Assembly: GCA_020443295.1 (NCBI GenBank)
Contig: JAGRIJ010000013.1
Location: 19,902 to 83,901 of the forward strand
Reading direction: 5' to 3'
DNA: 64,000 bases
Source of the DNA: Alphaproteobacteria bacterium
GTDB taxonomy: Bacteria; Pseudomonadota; Alphaproteobacteria; Micavibrionales; Micavibrionaceae
Every line of letters starts with the position of its first letter. Position 1 is the first letter of the stretch. Position numbers and translations under genes: made by a program. This document shows, one piece after another, positions 37,969-46,123 of the stretch. The notes beneath the pieces were generated by a model. It was not told where the DNA came from. It saw only the letters and a program-made list of their open reading frames with translations, and made no database searches.

Positions 37969-38316
37969 TTGAGCGAACTTTCCGTCGATAGCTGGATTGC
38001 ACAGATCAGAAAGGGTCTGGTCGAGCTTTGCGTGCTCGCAATTTTGTCGCGCGGGGAGGCTTACGGTTATTCCATCCTAAAACAACTGGAGGAGTATCCG
38101 GGGCTGGCCTTTAAGGAAAGTACGCTTTACCTTGTTCTGGGGCGTTTGAAAAAAGAAGGGCTGGTCAGTGTGCGGACAGGCCCTTCCGAATCAGGGCCGC
38201 CGCGGCGTTATTTCAAGCTGACTGCAACAGGGAAAAGGCGGCTGCATGATATGCGGCACTACTGGGAAGATACCAACAAGGCAATCATCCGGTTGCTTGA
38301 GCAAGTCGAGGACTGA
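37969..38316 (+). CDS. PadR-family transcriptional regulator
   Basis: A 115-residue winged-helix repressor: LCVLAILSRGEAYGYSILKQL, ESTLYLVLGRLKKEGLV and the wing GPPRRYFKLTATGKRRL are typical of the short PadR (class s-PadR) group. A TTG start is preceded by AAGGAA. It is followed two bases later by the HAAS/DUF1700-type membrane gene, a standard pairing, and is divergent from the RTX gene with an ordered operator between them. It is therefore inferred to repress itself and the RTX gene. Confidence 0.92.
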   Translation: MSELSVDSWIAQIRKGLVELCVLAILSRGEAYGYSILKQLEEYPGLAFKESTLYLVLGRLKKEGLVSVRTGPSESGPPRRYFKLTATGKRRLHDMRHYWEDTNKAIIRLLEQVED

Positions 38317-38318
38317 GC

Positions 38319-38831
38319 ATGGAGCATTTATCCCGCGCCGGACGAAAACGGCTCAGGAAATATTTAAAGAAAGTCAGCCGCGCCATGAAACGCAAGGGCG
38401 CGGACAAGGAGGAAATCGAGGCGGTTGTCGAGAGCCTGAAGGAGCAGGTGCTGGAGATTGTCGGACAGCCGGAAGAAAAGGCCGGGAAGGATGTCATTGA
38501 GGAAATTCTCGGTAATTTCGATGCACCCGAAGCTTTTGGGGAACAGGTTGCGCTCACAGTTTCTCCGAACCGCGATCCTACGGCCTGGGTCGGGCAGTTC
38601 AGCGCGCGGGCCAGTATCGGGGGGGTTTTCATTGCCCTTTTTATCGGCCTGATCGCGCATGCATCGGGCGGGCAGGGGAAGGATATCGGCGGCGTTTTCT
38701 TTCTTATTTGTGAGGCTATGGCCCTGATTACCGGGATCATGAAGTTCAAGACCAAGCCGGGAAAGATCGGCACGTATATTTCCGCCCTTCTGTTGCTGTT
38801 CTTTATTATTGCGGTGAATGCAAATAAGTAA
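38319..38831 (+). CDS. HAAS/DUF1700-type membrane protein, PadR partner
   Basis: A 170-residue protein. The N-terminal cytoplasmic helical domain (RAMKRKGADKEEIEAVVESL, then QVLEIVGQPEEKAGKDVIEEILGNFDAPEAFGEQ) is the HAAS-like module that accompanies PadR regulators; three hydrophobic segments follow (about 95-112, 120-136 and 150-166). The module is thought to transmit an envelope signal to the cognate regulator. Confidence 0.82.
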   Translation: MEHLSRAGRKRLRKYLKKVSRAMKRKGADKEEIEAVVESLKEQVLEIVGQPEEKAGKDVIEEILGNFDAPEAFGEQVALTVSPNRDPTAWVGQFSARASIGGVFIALFIGLIAHASGGQGKDIGGVFFLICEAMALITGIMKFKTKPGKIGTYISALLLLFFIIAVNANK

Positions 38832-38837
38832 AAAAGT

Positions 38838-38862
38838 CGCCTGATATACGAGATATCAGGCG
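38838..38862. other. Perfect hairpin after the HAAS gene
   Basis: CGCCTGATAT (38838-38847) and ATATCAGGCG (38853-38862) form a 10-bp stem with a five-base loop, seven bases after the stop. Reading minus, the stem runs into the A/T-rich stretch at 38830-38836, whose complement is a T-run, so it could terminate hsp20-direction transcription; reading plus there is no T-run. Confidence 0.6.
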
Positions 38863-39043
38863 GGGGAGAGGCTTAGAGTCGGTGAGTTAAAACTTCAGCT
38901 CGCTTTCTTGATCGATCTGCCGGATATTCGCCGGCTTTTTCAGTACTTTTCCTGGTACGCCGATCTTGTTGCAAAGTGGTGCCGCCAGAGAAGCCCAGCC
39001 CGGTGGGAGCGGACAGAAAGCTCCTTCTGGCGGCTCTCTCGGG

Positions 39044-39520
39044 TCAGTCTTTTTTTGCTTTATCTATGACAGACTTGCCGGCTTTATCGTTAATCGGGAT
39101 CATGCGAGGCTTCTTCTCTTCGGGGACGATCCTCGTGAGAGAAACCGTCAGCAAACCATCTTTCAGATCCGCTTCTTTGACCTTGATATAGTCCGCCAGA
39201 CGGAAAGTGCGTTCGAAGGAGCGTGTCGCGATTCCGCGGTGGAGAACCTGCACACCTTCCTGCGCTTCCTGTTTCTTGGTGCGGCCTGTAACGGTCAGAA
39301 CGCCATCCTGCAGAACGATGTTCAGGTCTTCCTGCTGGAAACCTGCTATGGCCATCGTGATGCGATAGTCGTCTTCGCCCAGTTTTTCGATGTTGTAAGG
39401 GGGGTAGTTGTCAAAGCTTTCGCTCGTGTCGCGTAAAAGCGATTCGAACAGGTCGTTAAATCTGTCGAAGCCAACAGTTTGACGCATTAAGGGTGTGGTG
39501 AGTGCTAAGACGTTTGTCAT
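39044..39520 (-). CDS. Hsp20/alpha-crystallin small heat shock protein
   Basis: A 158-residue IbpA-type chaperone that holds unfolding proteins. NYPPYNIEKLGEDDYRITMAIAGF begins the alpha-crystallin domain; LNIVLQDGVLTVTGRTKK and the GLLTVSLTRIVPEEKKPR segment with the C-terminal anchoring region follow. Expression appears to be controlled by a CIRCE operator upstream of the promoter and a ROSE-like RNA thermometer that masks the AGGAG Shine-Dalgarno. Confidence 0.95.
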   Translation of the reverse strand: MTNVLALTTPLMRQTVGFDRFNDLFESLLRDTSESFDNYPPYNIEKLGEDDYRITMAIAGFQQEDLNIVLQDGVLTVTGRTKKQEAQEGVQVLHRGIATRSFERTFRLADYIKVKEADLKDGLLTVSLTRIVPEEKKPRMIPINDKAGKSVIDKAKKD

Positions 39521-39594
39521 TTTTATCTCCTTTCAAAGCAAGATTAACAAACATTTTCAATAAACTACGGACCCAATCAGGCATCCGTTATGTC
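39521..39594 (-). promoter_or_regulatory. ROSE-like RNA thermometer in the hsp20 leader
   Basis: The final hairpin of the leader (complement of 39526-39543) reads UCUUGCUUUGAAAGGAGA. UCUU and CUU pair with AGGAGA and AAG around a bulged G in the UUGCU motif, the hallmark of ROSE elements, so the Shine-Dalgarno AGGAG (39527-39531) is sequestered at low temperature. An upstream stem pairs ACGGA with UCCGU. The inferred leader is about 74 bases. The family is well known in alphaproteobacterial small heat-shock genes. Confidence 0.75.
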
Positions 39595-39600
39595 TCTATT

Positions 39601-39661
39601 ACTATACACAACCTGCTCCAAGAGTCAATAATTTTTGGCACTCCTGAGCAAGGAGTGCCAA
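39601..39661 (-). promoter_or_regulatory. hsp20 promoter with CIRCE (HrcA) operator
   Basis: CIRCE: TTGGCACTC (39635-39643), nine-base spacer, GAGTGCCAA (39653-39661), a perfect inverted repeat that differs from consensus only at the third position of each arm. On the minus strand TTGACT (complement of 39623-39628) and TATAGT (complement of 39601-39606) with a 16-base spacer form a promoter starting near 39594. The operator lies just upstream of the -35. Confidence 0.85.
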
Positions 39662-39717
39662 TGCCCTGATTTTAAAAAAATCTATCGGTCAGGAAAAAAT
39701 TCAATAGTATAACTTTC

Positions 39718-40635
39718 ATGAAGAAGCTCTATTACCCGCTCGTGTTTTTCTTTCTTTTCGCTTCAGCCCTGTTCCCAGCGATTTATCTCTGGAAGCTGAC
39801 TTCGTTTTTTATCGGCCCCTTTCATAGTGAGAAAATCTACAGGCCGACAGATATTCCTGTGTACGATATTACTTTTCAGGATGATCTTGGAGCAATTCTT
39901 AAAGGGTGGCTTGTTCCCGGAGAAAAGGGGAAGGGCGTCGTTCTTATCCTGCATGGTTATACCAGAAACAGAAATATCCTCCTCAGGCGCGCCCGTTTTT
40001 TACATCGCGAAGGGTATTCGGTGATGCTTTTTGATTTTCAGGGCCATGGCGAGAGTTCCGGGGATTATGTCACTTTTGGGTATCGGGAGTCTCATAACGT
40101 CAAGGCTGCGGTGAGTCTGCTTCGCCAGAAATATCCAGGAGAGAAACTTGCCATTATCGGGACATCGATGGGGGCTGTCAGTGTTTTTGCAGACGGGAAA
40201 GCTGCCCAAGCCGATGCGTATGTTCTTGAAAGCCCCTTTTTAATCCTCAGCAGATATTTCTCGGTACAGTTATCTGATTTCTACGGGGTCAAAAGCCCTG
40301 TTCTTTTTTTCTTCTTTAAGACGCTGCTCGATATGAGGGTCGGGTTTGATGTCGACCATTTCGTACCCCGAGAGGGGCTGAAGACTCTTACCGGACCTCT
40401 GCTTCTGGTGGCTGCGCGCGAAGACAGGTTTATTACCCTGCCGGAGATACAATCATTCTATATTTTTGCTCCGAAACCCAAGGAACTCTGGATTATTGAT
40501 GGTATGGACCACAGTGACTATTCGCATACTGTTTCCGATCAGTATGAAAAAAAGGTTCTGGCTTTTCTTCAAATGTATCTGCGTGGAAGCGGCGTATGGG
40601 AGCAGCAGAAGCATCTTCGGGATAGGGGGCACTGA
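39718..40635 (+). CDS. Alpha/beta hydrolase, membrane-anchored, copy 1
   Basis: A 305-residue protein with one N-terminal membrane helix (about 6-25) and an alpha/beta hydrolase domain: VVLILHGYTRNRNILLRRARF (oxyanion region HGY), LFDFQGHGESSG, nucleophile GTSMGAVS, the acid in VAAREDRFI and the histidine in DGMDHSDY. This is the serine aminopeptidase/hydrolase_4-like group. The substrate is unknown. The next gene is a tandem paralogue one base downstream. Confidence 0.85.
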   Translation: MKKLYYPLVFFFLFASALFPAIYLWKLTSFFIGPFHSEKIYRPTDIPVYDITFQDDLGAILKGWLVPGEKGKGVVLILHGYTRNRNILLRRARFLHREGYSVMLFDFQGHGESSGDYVTFGYRESHNVKAAVSLLRQKYPGEKLAIIGTSMGAVSVFADGKAAQADAYVLESPFLILSRYFSVQLSDFYGVKSPVLFFFFKTLLDMRVGFDVDHFVPREGLKTLTGPLLLVAAREDRFITLPEIQSFYIFAPKPKELWIIDGMDHSDYSHTVSDQYEKKVLAFLQMYLRGSGVWEQQKHLRDRGH

Positions 40636-40636
40636 A

Positions 40637-41530
40637 ATGGAAAAACCAAATAGAAAGAAAGAGCGCTGCAACTGCCGAGGGTTTTATTCCGCTTTTTTTG
40701 TTTTCTTTGGATTTATCGGCATTTTTCTGTGGCATTTCGGAACGCTTTTTCTCGGGCCGTTTCCTAATCTTAATCAACCGATCCCTCCAGGTCTTCCTGT
40801 CGAAGTTCTTTCTTTCAGGGATGAGGCGGGGACGTTTTTAAAAGGCTGGCTGATTAAGGGGCAGCCGGGTAAAGGTGTCGTCGTTGTTCTTCACGGGCAT
40901 GGCGGCAATAAAAGCATGTCTCTTGGCCGTGTGCGATTTTTGCATGATGCCGGTTACAGCGTTTTTGTTTTCGATTTTCAGGGTCATGGGGAGAGCCAAT
41001 TGAAATCCGTCACTCTTGGTTATGAAGAAGCCCGAAATGTCCGGGCAGCCCTTGCTTTATTGAAATCCCGTCTTCCAAAAGAAAAAATCGCTCTTATCGG
41101 TCCATCGCTTGGCGGTGCCGCACTCCTCGTAAAAGGGCAAGTCATTCCTGCCGATGCTTATATTTTTGAAGGAGTATACTATTCGCTGGAGCGAACAGGA
41201 GAGCACAGGCTGGCAGAGATTACAGGCCAGGGGATTGCACACTGGCTGGCGCCGTTACTGGCTGCACAAGTCCGGTTAAGGCTGGGCTTTAGTGCGGATG
41301 CGCTGGAGCCGATTGCAACGGTTTCAGAGCTGAAAGCTCCTGTCCTGATTATCGGAGGGACAAAGGACCCTTATGTTACGGAGGAAGAGACAAAAGTTTT
41401 ATATGAAAAGGCACCTGAGCCCAAGGAACTCTGGCTGGTTGAGGGGGGCGGGCATCTTGATTTTTTTCTGTTCGGACCGAGTGAATACAAACGGCGAGTT
41501 CTGGCCTTTTTGGAGACGCATTTTAAGTAA
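40637..41530 (+). CDS. Alpha/beta hydrolase, membrane-anchored, copy 2
   Basis: About 297 residues from ATG 40637 (MEKPNRKKERCN), one base after the upstream stop; the frame is open further upstream inside copy 1, but a membrane helix (about 15-36) right after this start supports it. VVVVLHGHGGNKSMSLGRVRF, FDFQGHGESQ, nucleophile GPSLGGAAL, GTKDPYVTEEET and EGGGHLDF mirror copy 1, so the pair arose by tandem duplication. Confidence 0.84.
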   Translation: MEKPNRKKERCNCRGFYSAFFVFFGFIGIFLWHFGTLFLGPFPNLNQPIPPGLPVEVLSFRDEAGTFLKGWLIKGQPGKGVVVVLHGHGGNKSMSLGRVRFLHDAGYSVFVFDFQGHGESQLKSVTLGYEEARNVRAALALLKSRLPKEKIALIGPSLGGAALLVKGQVIPADAYIFEGVYYSLERTGEHRLAEITGQGIAHWLAPLLAAQVRLRLGFSADALEPIATVSELKAPVLIIGGTKDPYVTEEETKVLYEKAPEPKELWLVEGGGHLDFFLFGPSEYKRRVLAFLETHFK

Positions 41531-41685
41531 ATCAACTTCCTGAAATCACTGAATATTTTTGATTTTTGGTCTTATCTGGGGTTTTTCTTCCCTATTTTAT
41601 TCAAGAATATTATAATAAGCGCTTTAAAACGGCGCAAAGATATGCGCGGCATAATATGGCTTAAGCCATTGCGGGTACAGGCGGG

Positions 41686-43440
41686 ATGTTAAGCATCGAT
41701 TTTGAAAATCCTCCGATATGGAAACAAGTCAAGGATGCGCGGGGAAGCGATCTTGAGGAGTTGGGTTATTATGACCGTTATGCGGTTATGCATGCTGTTG
41801 GGCAGGAGTATGTGAATAATCTGATTCCCACAACTGCAGAGGATTACAGGGCGCTTATTCGTCAGGAAATGATCCTCCGCGATCTTCATAATATCGATGC
41901 AAGAGAACCTATTTATTATCCCGAAGACCAAGCGGCGATCGAAAGCTTTGGTAAAAATCTTATTGAAAGCGGGACATTCAAGAAGTGGCAAGAGGCCTGG
42001 GAAAATCCTGATCCCCTTAAGAGAAGGGGTATTATCCTGCAAATCAAGCGGGCTTTTGGCCAAGCGTTCGGCGCGGATATCAGTGGGGGTAAAGTTAAAC
42101 ATGACGATACCGTCATCATGCCCGGCGATGTTGCGGACTACTCGGAAGATTTTGTTTTTCAAGAGGATCCTTCCGTTCAGCAGAATTTTTTGAAGGTTTT
42201 TCATACCGCCGTCTATGCTTCAGCGCGTGTTTTTCAGGAAAGGCTGGCTCGTGGAAAGATCAAAGTTGAGGCTGGCAGCGATCGCGAGGATCTCGCATGG
42301 AGGTGTCACGGGGATGTTCCCTCTGCTACCAGTCTGTTCTGGGATTCGGATGAGTTTAGGTTTTTCATGGGACAGCCGACCCGCAGGCACGCTTCATGGC
42401 TTGCAGATTCGGCTCTGCGCGCTGTGACGGGAGATTCGGAAGACCCGGAAATCGCCGACGAGGTTATCCGTGAGTTAAACGAAGCGGCATACCGCCGTTA
42501 TCTTTCGTCCAAAGTGCTTTATGCCTGCAATATGAAAGTTCTTGTCCCTCATGACGTCTGGCATGCCATTTCACCTATTTCGCAAAAACACATCAGGAAT
42601 ATCAGCATAGAGGCGCAATCCGCCGTTGTGGATCTTGCTGAAAAAATTCATAAAAAAGGAGAGGTGGTTCCTCCCGAACTCAACAATGCGATTGAAAAAA
42701 TCATCTCCAGCTATCCTCTTACGCGGGAATACAGAAAATTTCAGGCCGAACAGCAGGCAAGGCTTTTAAAAAGAATGCTTCTGGATCCCAAGGTCGCTGA
42801 GGCTAAGGCTAACTGGCATACCTATAACGAAAATCAGAAACTGGAATTTCTTCAGCGTGTGACCAAGATGCATGCTGATGTTTTCGGGTATCGCCCGAGC
42901 CTTGTGGTTGCGGTCGATGAAGCTCCTGAACCCGATCCGAACGATCCGACCAGAAACAAATCGGTCAGTCTAGGATGGTATGACTGGACCAAGAGCTATC
43001 CGGAACTGGCTATAAACGTAAATGAAGAGGTTGGGGGGCTGGAAAATTTCTTTCAGGCCCTTAACACTGCGATGCATGAAGCAGAGCATGCTTTTCAGGA
43101 TCACCTTGCCCGGCGCTATGAATCAGGGTTTTTGAAACCTGACTCTCCCCTGTATGAGCAGGCGCGCTATTTTTCAATCGCCAGATATATCTATGTCAAT
43201 CCTAAACAAAACAGGACGCATTACCGGAACAATGCTCTGGAGCGTGACTCGTTTGCCATGGGTAACGGCGTTTCGTTTTTTATCGCGCTGGCAAACAGGG
43301 ATCAGCAGGAGGAATACAGTCAAAGACTGGAAGATATGTTCGAGGATCCGAGAGGAAAGGATCTGGATTTAAGTCGCGGTTTTGAAAATGTTCCCTGGAG
43401 GCATCATCCTCCCATGCCTGAGCCCGATGGATATTCCTGA
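41686..43440 (+). CDS. Zincin-like putative metallopeptidase of unknown family
   Basis: A 584-residue soluble protein that I do not recognise as a whole. In the last third NTAMHEAEHAFQDHLARRYE carries an HExxH zincin signature (H464, E465, H468), and YRNNALERDSFAMG 50 residues later offers E519 as third zinc ligand with the pattern typical of zincins of the antirestriction/polymorphic-toxin type. The N-terminal 400 residues have no domain I can name. No signal peptide. The last base of the stop is the first base of the next ATG, so the following 106-residue protein is translationally coupled. It begins 155 bases after the hydrolase pair. Confidence 0.75.
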   Translation: MLSIDFENPPIWKQVKDARGSDLEELGYYDRYAVMHAVGQEYVNNLIPTTAEDYRALIRQEMILRDLHNIDAREPIYYPEDQAAIESFGKNLIESGTFKKWQEAWENPDPLKRRGIILQIKRAFGQAFGADISGGKVKHDDTVIMPGDVADYSEDFVFQEDPSVQQNFLKVFHTAVYASARVFQERLARGKIKVEAGSDREDLAWRCHGDVPSATSLFWDSDEFRFFMGQPTRRHASWLADSALRAVTGDSEDPEIADEVIRELNEAAYRRYLSSKVLYACNMKVLVPHDVWHAISPISQKHIRNISIEAQSAVVDLAEKIHKKGEVVPPELNNAIEKIISSYPLTREYRKFQAEQQARLLKRMLLDPKVAEAKANWHTYNENQKLEFLQRVTKMHADVFGYRPSLVVAVDEAPEPDPNDPTRNKSVSLGWYDWTKSYPELAINVNEEVGGLENFFQALNTAMHEAEHAFQDHLARRYESGFLKPDSPLYEQARYFSIARYIYVNPKQNRTHYRNNALERDSFAMGNGVSFFIALANRDQQEEYSQRLEDMFEDPRGKDLDLSRGFENVPWRHHPPMPEPDGYS

Positions 43441-43760
43441 TGGCCGCAGAAAATGAATTTCTGAAACTCTGGGATGTTTCAGGCGGCTTTATTTCGCAAG
43501 AAGATTCCGAAATAGTCGGTGGGCTGGGGCTGGATGCAGAAGGAAAGCTTCATGTCGTAGCGTCCGAGACCGAGGTCGCTGACCGGACACTTGAAGAAGT
43601 CTGCGAGAGGGTTAACCGCATGAATACATTTCATGTCCGAAAGGTCGCTAACACGGCTTATGTTTACGGGCGTAAGGATGAGGGTTTTATCGAAGCGCTT
43701 GAGTACTACCTTGTGAACCAGGAATTCCTTACTTTGAGCCCGTTTGAAGGGGAGCTTTAA
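43440..43760 (+). CDS. Small protein coupled to the zincin-like gene
   Basis: A 106-residue acidic protein, predicted alpha/beta, with no recognised family. It starts in a TGATG overlap with the upstream stop, so its production depends on translation of the zincin-like gene. This tight coupling suggests that the two act together, for example as enzyme and inhibitor/partner, but the sequence does not show this. Confidence 0.72.
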   Translation: MAAENEFLKLWDVSGGFISQEDSEIVGGLGLDAEGKLHVVASETEVADRTLEEVCERVNRMNTFHVRKVANTAYVYGRKDEGFIEALEYYLVNQEFLTLSPFEGEL

Positions 43761-43777
43761 GGCATACCAGGCTTTAC

Positions 43778-43792
43778 GCTGCAGTGCAGCGC
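43778..43792 (+). terminator. Weak possible terminator
   Basis: CGCTGC-AGT-GCAGCG, a 6-bp perfect stem 17 bases after the small coupled gene, with a T-run a few bases farther on (43799-43803). Confidence 0.3.
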
Positions 43793-43874
43793 GCATAGTT
43801 TTTGACACTTGGGTAATTTTTTGTCAGCTTCAGGCACCTGAAGTAGAATAATATTCTAAGTGGGATGTGTTTTT

Positions 43875-45839
43875 ATGAGTAAGCCTGTTTTCTTCAATAA
43901 CACTTTCCGGGATTCCTATCAGTCCAATCTGGGGATGCAGCCTTCTGCCAAGGAGATTACTCAGGCGGAAACCCATATGGAGGAGGTCGGCTGGCATTCT
44001 GTGCAAGGCGGCGGCGGGACATTTTTTCACGTGCCCATGCTTCGCGGCCGTGATCCGTGGACTGAACAACGTATTGTTCGGGGGGCTTATCCGAATGTTC
44101 CGATGAGCATTCTCGTTCGCGGCGATGTGTTGGTCGGGTACGATGTGAATCCCGACGACGTGATTGAAGCCTATATCAATGAAATGGTTGATCTGGGGAT
44201 TAACGGTTTTACGATTTTTGACGGGCTGAATGATACGAGAAATCAGGCCATGCCCATCCGGGCTGTCCATGAACGGCGCGATCGGGGCGCGAATGTCTAT
44301 TCCCAAGGCGTAATCTGTATGGGGCATACTCCGGCTTTTTCGATGGATATGTATATGCAGTCCGCCGCTGAACTTGCGGCTATGGATGTTCGTGATTTCT
44401 ATCTGAAGGATCCCTGCGGGCTTGTCCCCCCTCAGACTGTTCATGAGTTTGTCAGTCGTCTGAAGGACAAGTATGACAAGGATGTTTATGTCCATGCCCA
44501 TAATACCCATGGCTTAGCCTATGCTATTTATATAGCTGCGATTGAGGCCGGGGCGGATGCCATAGATGTCGGGCATCCGGCGATGGGTGAAAATGTGGCG
44601 CAGCCCTCGGCTCTTCGGATGCTGGAGCTTATTGAGAATCATCCGAATTCGAGTATTCGCCGAAGAGCGCCCTATCTGAATATCGGGGCGCTTGATGCGG
44701 ATATGGAGTCGCTACTTGCGTTGCGTCTGAAATACAGGAATACAGAACCTGTATTTGACCGCGAAGTTTTCGAGGCTCTGTTTGAAGCAAAGGGGCCGGG
44801 CGGCGCAGCTTCGACTCTCAAAGCCATGATGGAGGTCCAGTTTACTAAGGTTCTTGGGATGAGCTGGCGTCAGGCGCAGATCGCCATTTACAGAAGGCAG
44901 GCGGCAATTCTGCAACGGCTGGGACATCCCATGCAGGTCACACCGCATGCGAAGAATACGACAACAGAAGCCGCAATGGATTTGATCCGCAAGGTGGACG
45001 TTTCGGATTCGTCTCTTACGCTTGCCATCAGACAATATTTAACAGGACAATTGGGTCGGGTTCCGGGGAATCCCGATGTCGAGCTTGTCAAGCGGGCGCT
45101 TGAACTCGAAGGGCTGGATGCGGTGATCGATGTCAGGCCCGCGTCACTTCTAAAACCGAGAATGGCTGAGGCACGGGAGAAGCTGATCGATCTGGGGCTT
45201 GTTGAGCCCTCTACACAGGATATTCTTACAGTCGCCATGTGGTCGGATCATGCCGGGACCGGGCTGGCTCATGTGGGCAGAAAGTTTCGAGGTGAGCTTG
45301 TCGAAATCGCTCCGCCGCAGCTTCCGGGGTATCTGGTTGATCCGACGAACGGAAACCCGGATCGTCATTACAGAAACGGCCAACCGATCCGGTGGGAGTT
45401 TGAAATTGCGGAAGCGATTGGCGGTGCAGCCGCTCTTGAGGCGGTTGCTCAGGATGCTCTGGATATCGAAAAGCGCAGCCATTACAAGAACGGCGGTCCT
45501 ATAGTCGATGGGGACGGGCGGGAAGCCGGCTCGGAATTTTTCGATGCCGTCTATGATAAATGGCGTGAAGAAGCGGAGGTTCGCATCACCCAGTTTGTCG
45601 AAACAATCCCGGAAATGCTTTACGAGGACGGTTTCCGAGGAGCGCAGCTTATCCATGCTGTCGACCGAGCGAATTTAATGATCGACGATATCTGTGCCAA
45701 AAAAGGTGTTTCCAAGGGGCTGGTTCCACAGGTTGATAATCGTGCCGTCCATGAATTTATGGAACAAGTGCGCTTGGGGAACTATATCAGTCCGGTGAAA
45801 CCTGAGGGTGATTTCGAGCCGCAGCCTGTGGGCGCTTAA
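43875..45839 (+). CDS. Carboxyltransferase-domain protein (pyruvate carboxylase subunit B-like) without biotin domain
   Basis: About 654 residues from ATG 43875 (MSKPVFFNNTFRD); a GTG at 43860 is an alternative. The DRE-TIM carboxyltransferase domain is clear: NTFRDSYQSNLGMQ, GGGGTFFHVPMLRGRDPW, LVRGDVLVGYDVNPDDVI, FTIFDGLND, the lysine of LKDPCGLVPP and metal-binding VHAHNTHGLA. A helical second part (QVTPHAKNTTTEAAMDL) fits the PycB C-terminal region. The rest has no biotinyl AMKM lysine and ends EPQPVGA. No biotin carboxylase or carrier gene is adjacent. It may use a carrier encoded elsewhere or catalyse a different reaction. Confidence 0.8.
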   Translation: MSKPVFFNNTFRDSYQSNLGMQPSAKEITQAETHMEEVGWHSVQGGGGTFFHVPMLRGRDPWTEQRIVRGAYPNVPMSILVRGDVLVGYDVNPDDVIEAYINEMVDLGINGFTIFDGLNDTRNQAMPIRAVHERRDRGANVYSQGVICMGHTPAFSMDMYMQSAAELAAMDVRDFYLKDPCGLVPPQTVHEFVSRLKDKYDKDVYVHAHNTHGLAYAIYIAAIEAGADAIDVGHPAMGENVAQPSALRMLELIENHPNSSIRRRAPYLNIGALDADMESLLALRLKYRNTEPVFDREVFEALFEAKGPGGAASTLKAMMEVQFTKVLGMSWRQAQIAIYRRQAAILQRLGHPMQVTPHAKNTTTEAAMDLIRKVDVSDSSLTLAIRQYLTGQLGRVPGNPDVELVKRALELEGLDAVIDVRPASLLKPRMAEAREKLIDLGLVEPSTQDILTVAMWSDHAGTGLAHVGRKFRGELVEIAPPQLPGYLVDPTNGNPDRHYRNGQPIRWEFEIAEAIGGAAALEAVAQDALDIEKRSHYKNGGPIVDGDGREAGSEFFDAVYDKWREEAEVRITQFVETIPEMLYEDGFRGAQLIHAVDRANLMIDDICAKKGVSKGLVPQVDNRAVHEFMEQVRLGNYISPVKPEGDFEPQPVGA

Positions 45840-45870
45840 CAGTTTTTCGTTTTCAGGGTAAAGGTTTTTT

Positions 45871-46038
45871 ATGCTCCGGCCTTTTACATTGCTTTTTGGA
45901 CTTATCTTTTCTCTGATCCAGAAGATTTTCAGTACGGCTCTGGGGATCGTTCTTTTTCTGTTGTTTACATTTTTGTCAATTGGAATAACGCTTTATATCC
46001 GTTACGGGTTAACGTTCGGATTTTCATTTTTTTCCTGA
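45871..46038 (+). CDS. Possible 55-residue membrane protein
   Basis: ATG at 45871 with a purine-rich AGGGTAAAGG upstream. The sequence has one hydrophobic stretch (TALGIVLFLLFTFLSIGITLY) flanked by basic residues. It begins 31 bases after the carboxyltransferase gene. Short length and lack of homology leave it uncertain. Confidence 0.4.
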   Translation: MLRPFTLLFGLIFSLIQKIFSTALGIVLFLLFTFLSIGITLYIRYGLTFGFSFFS

Positions 46039-46123
46039 TCAATTCTATTGACTTGACAGATGACATCGGATAGATGAGAGTGATTATCAAATGCATCATC
46101 TGCTTTTAATGGGGTTTTAGATT

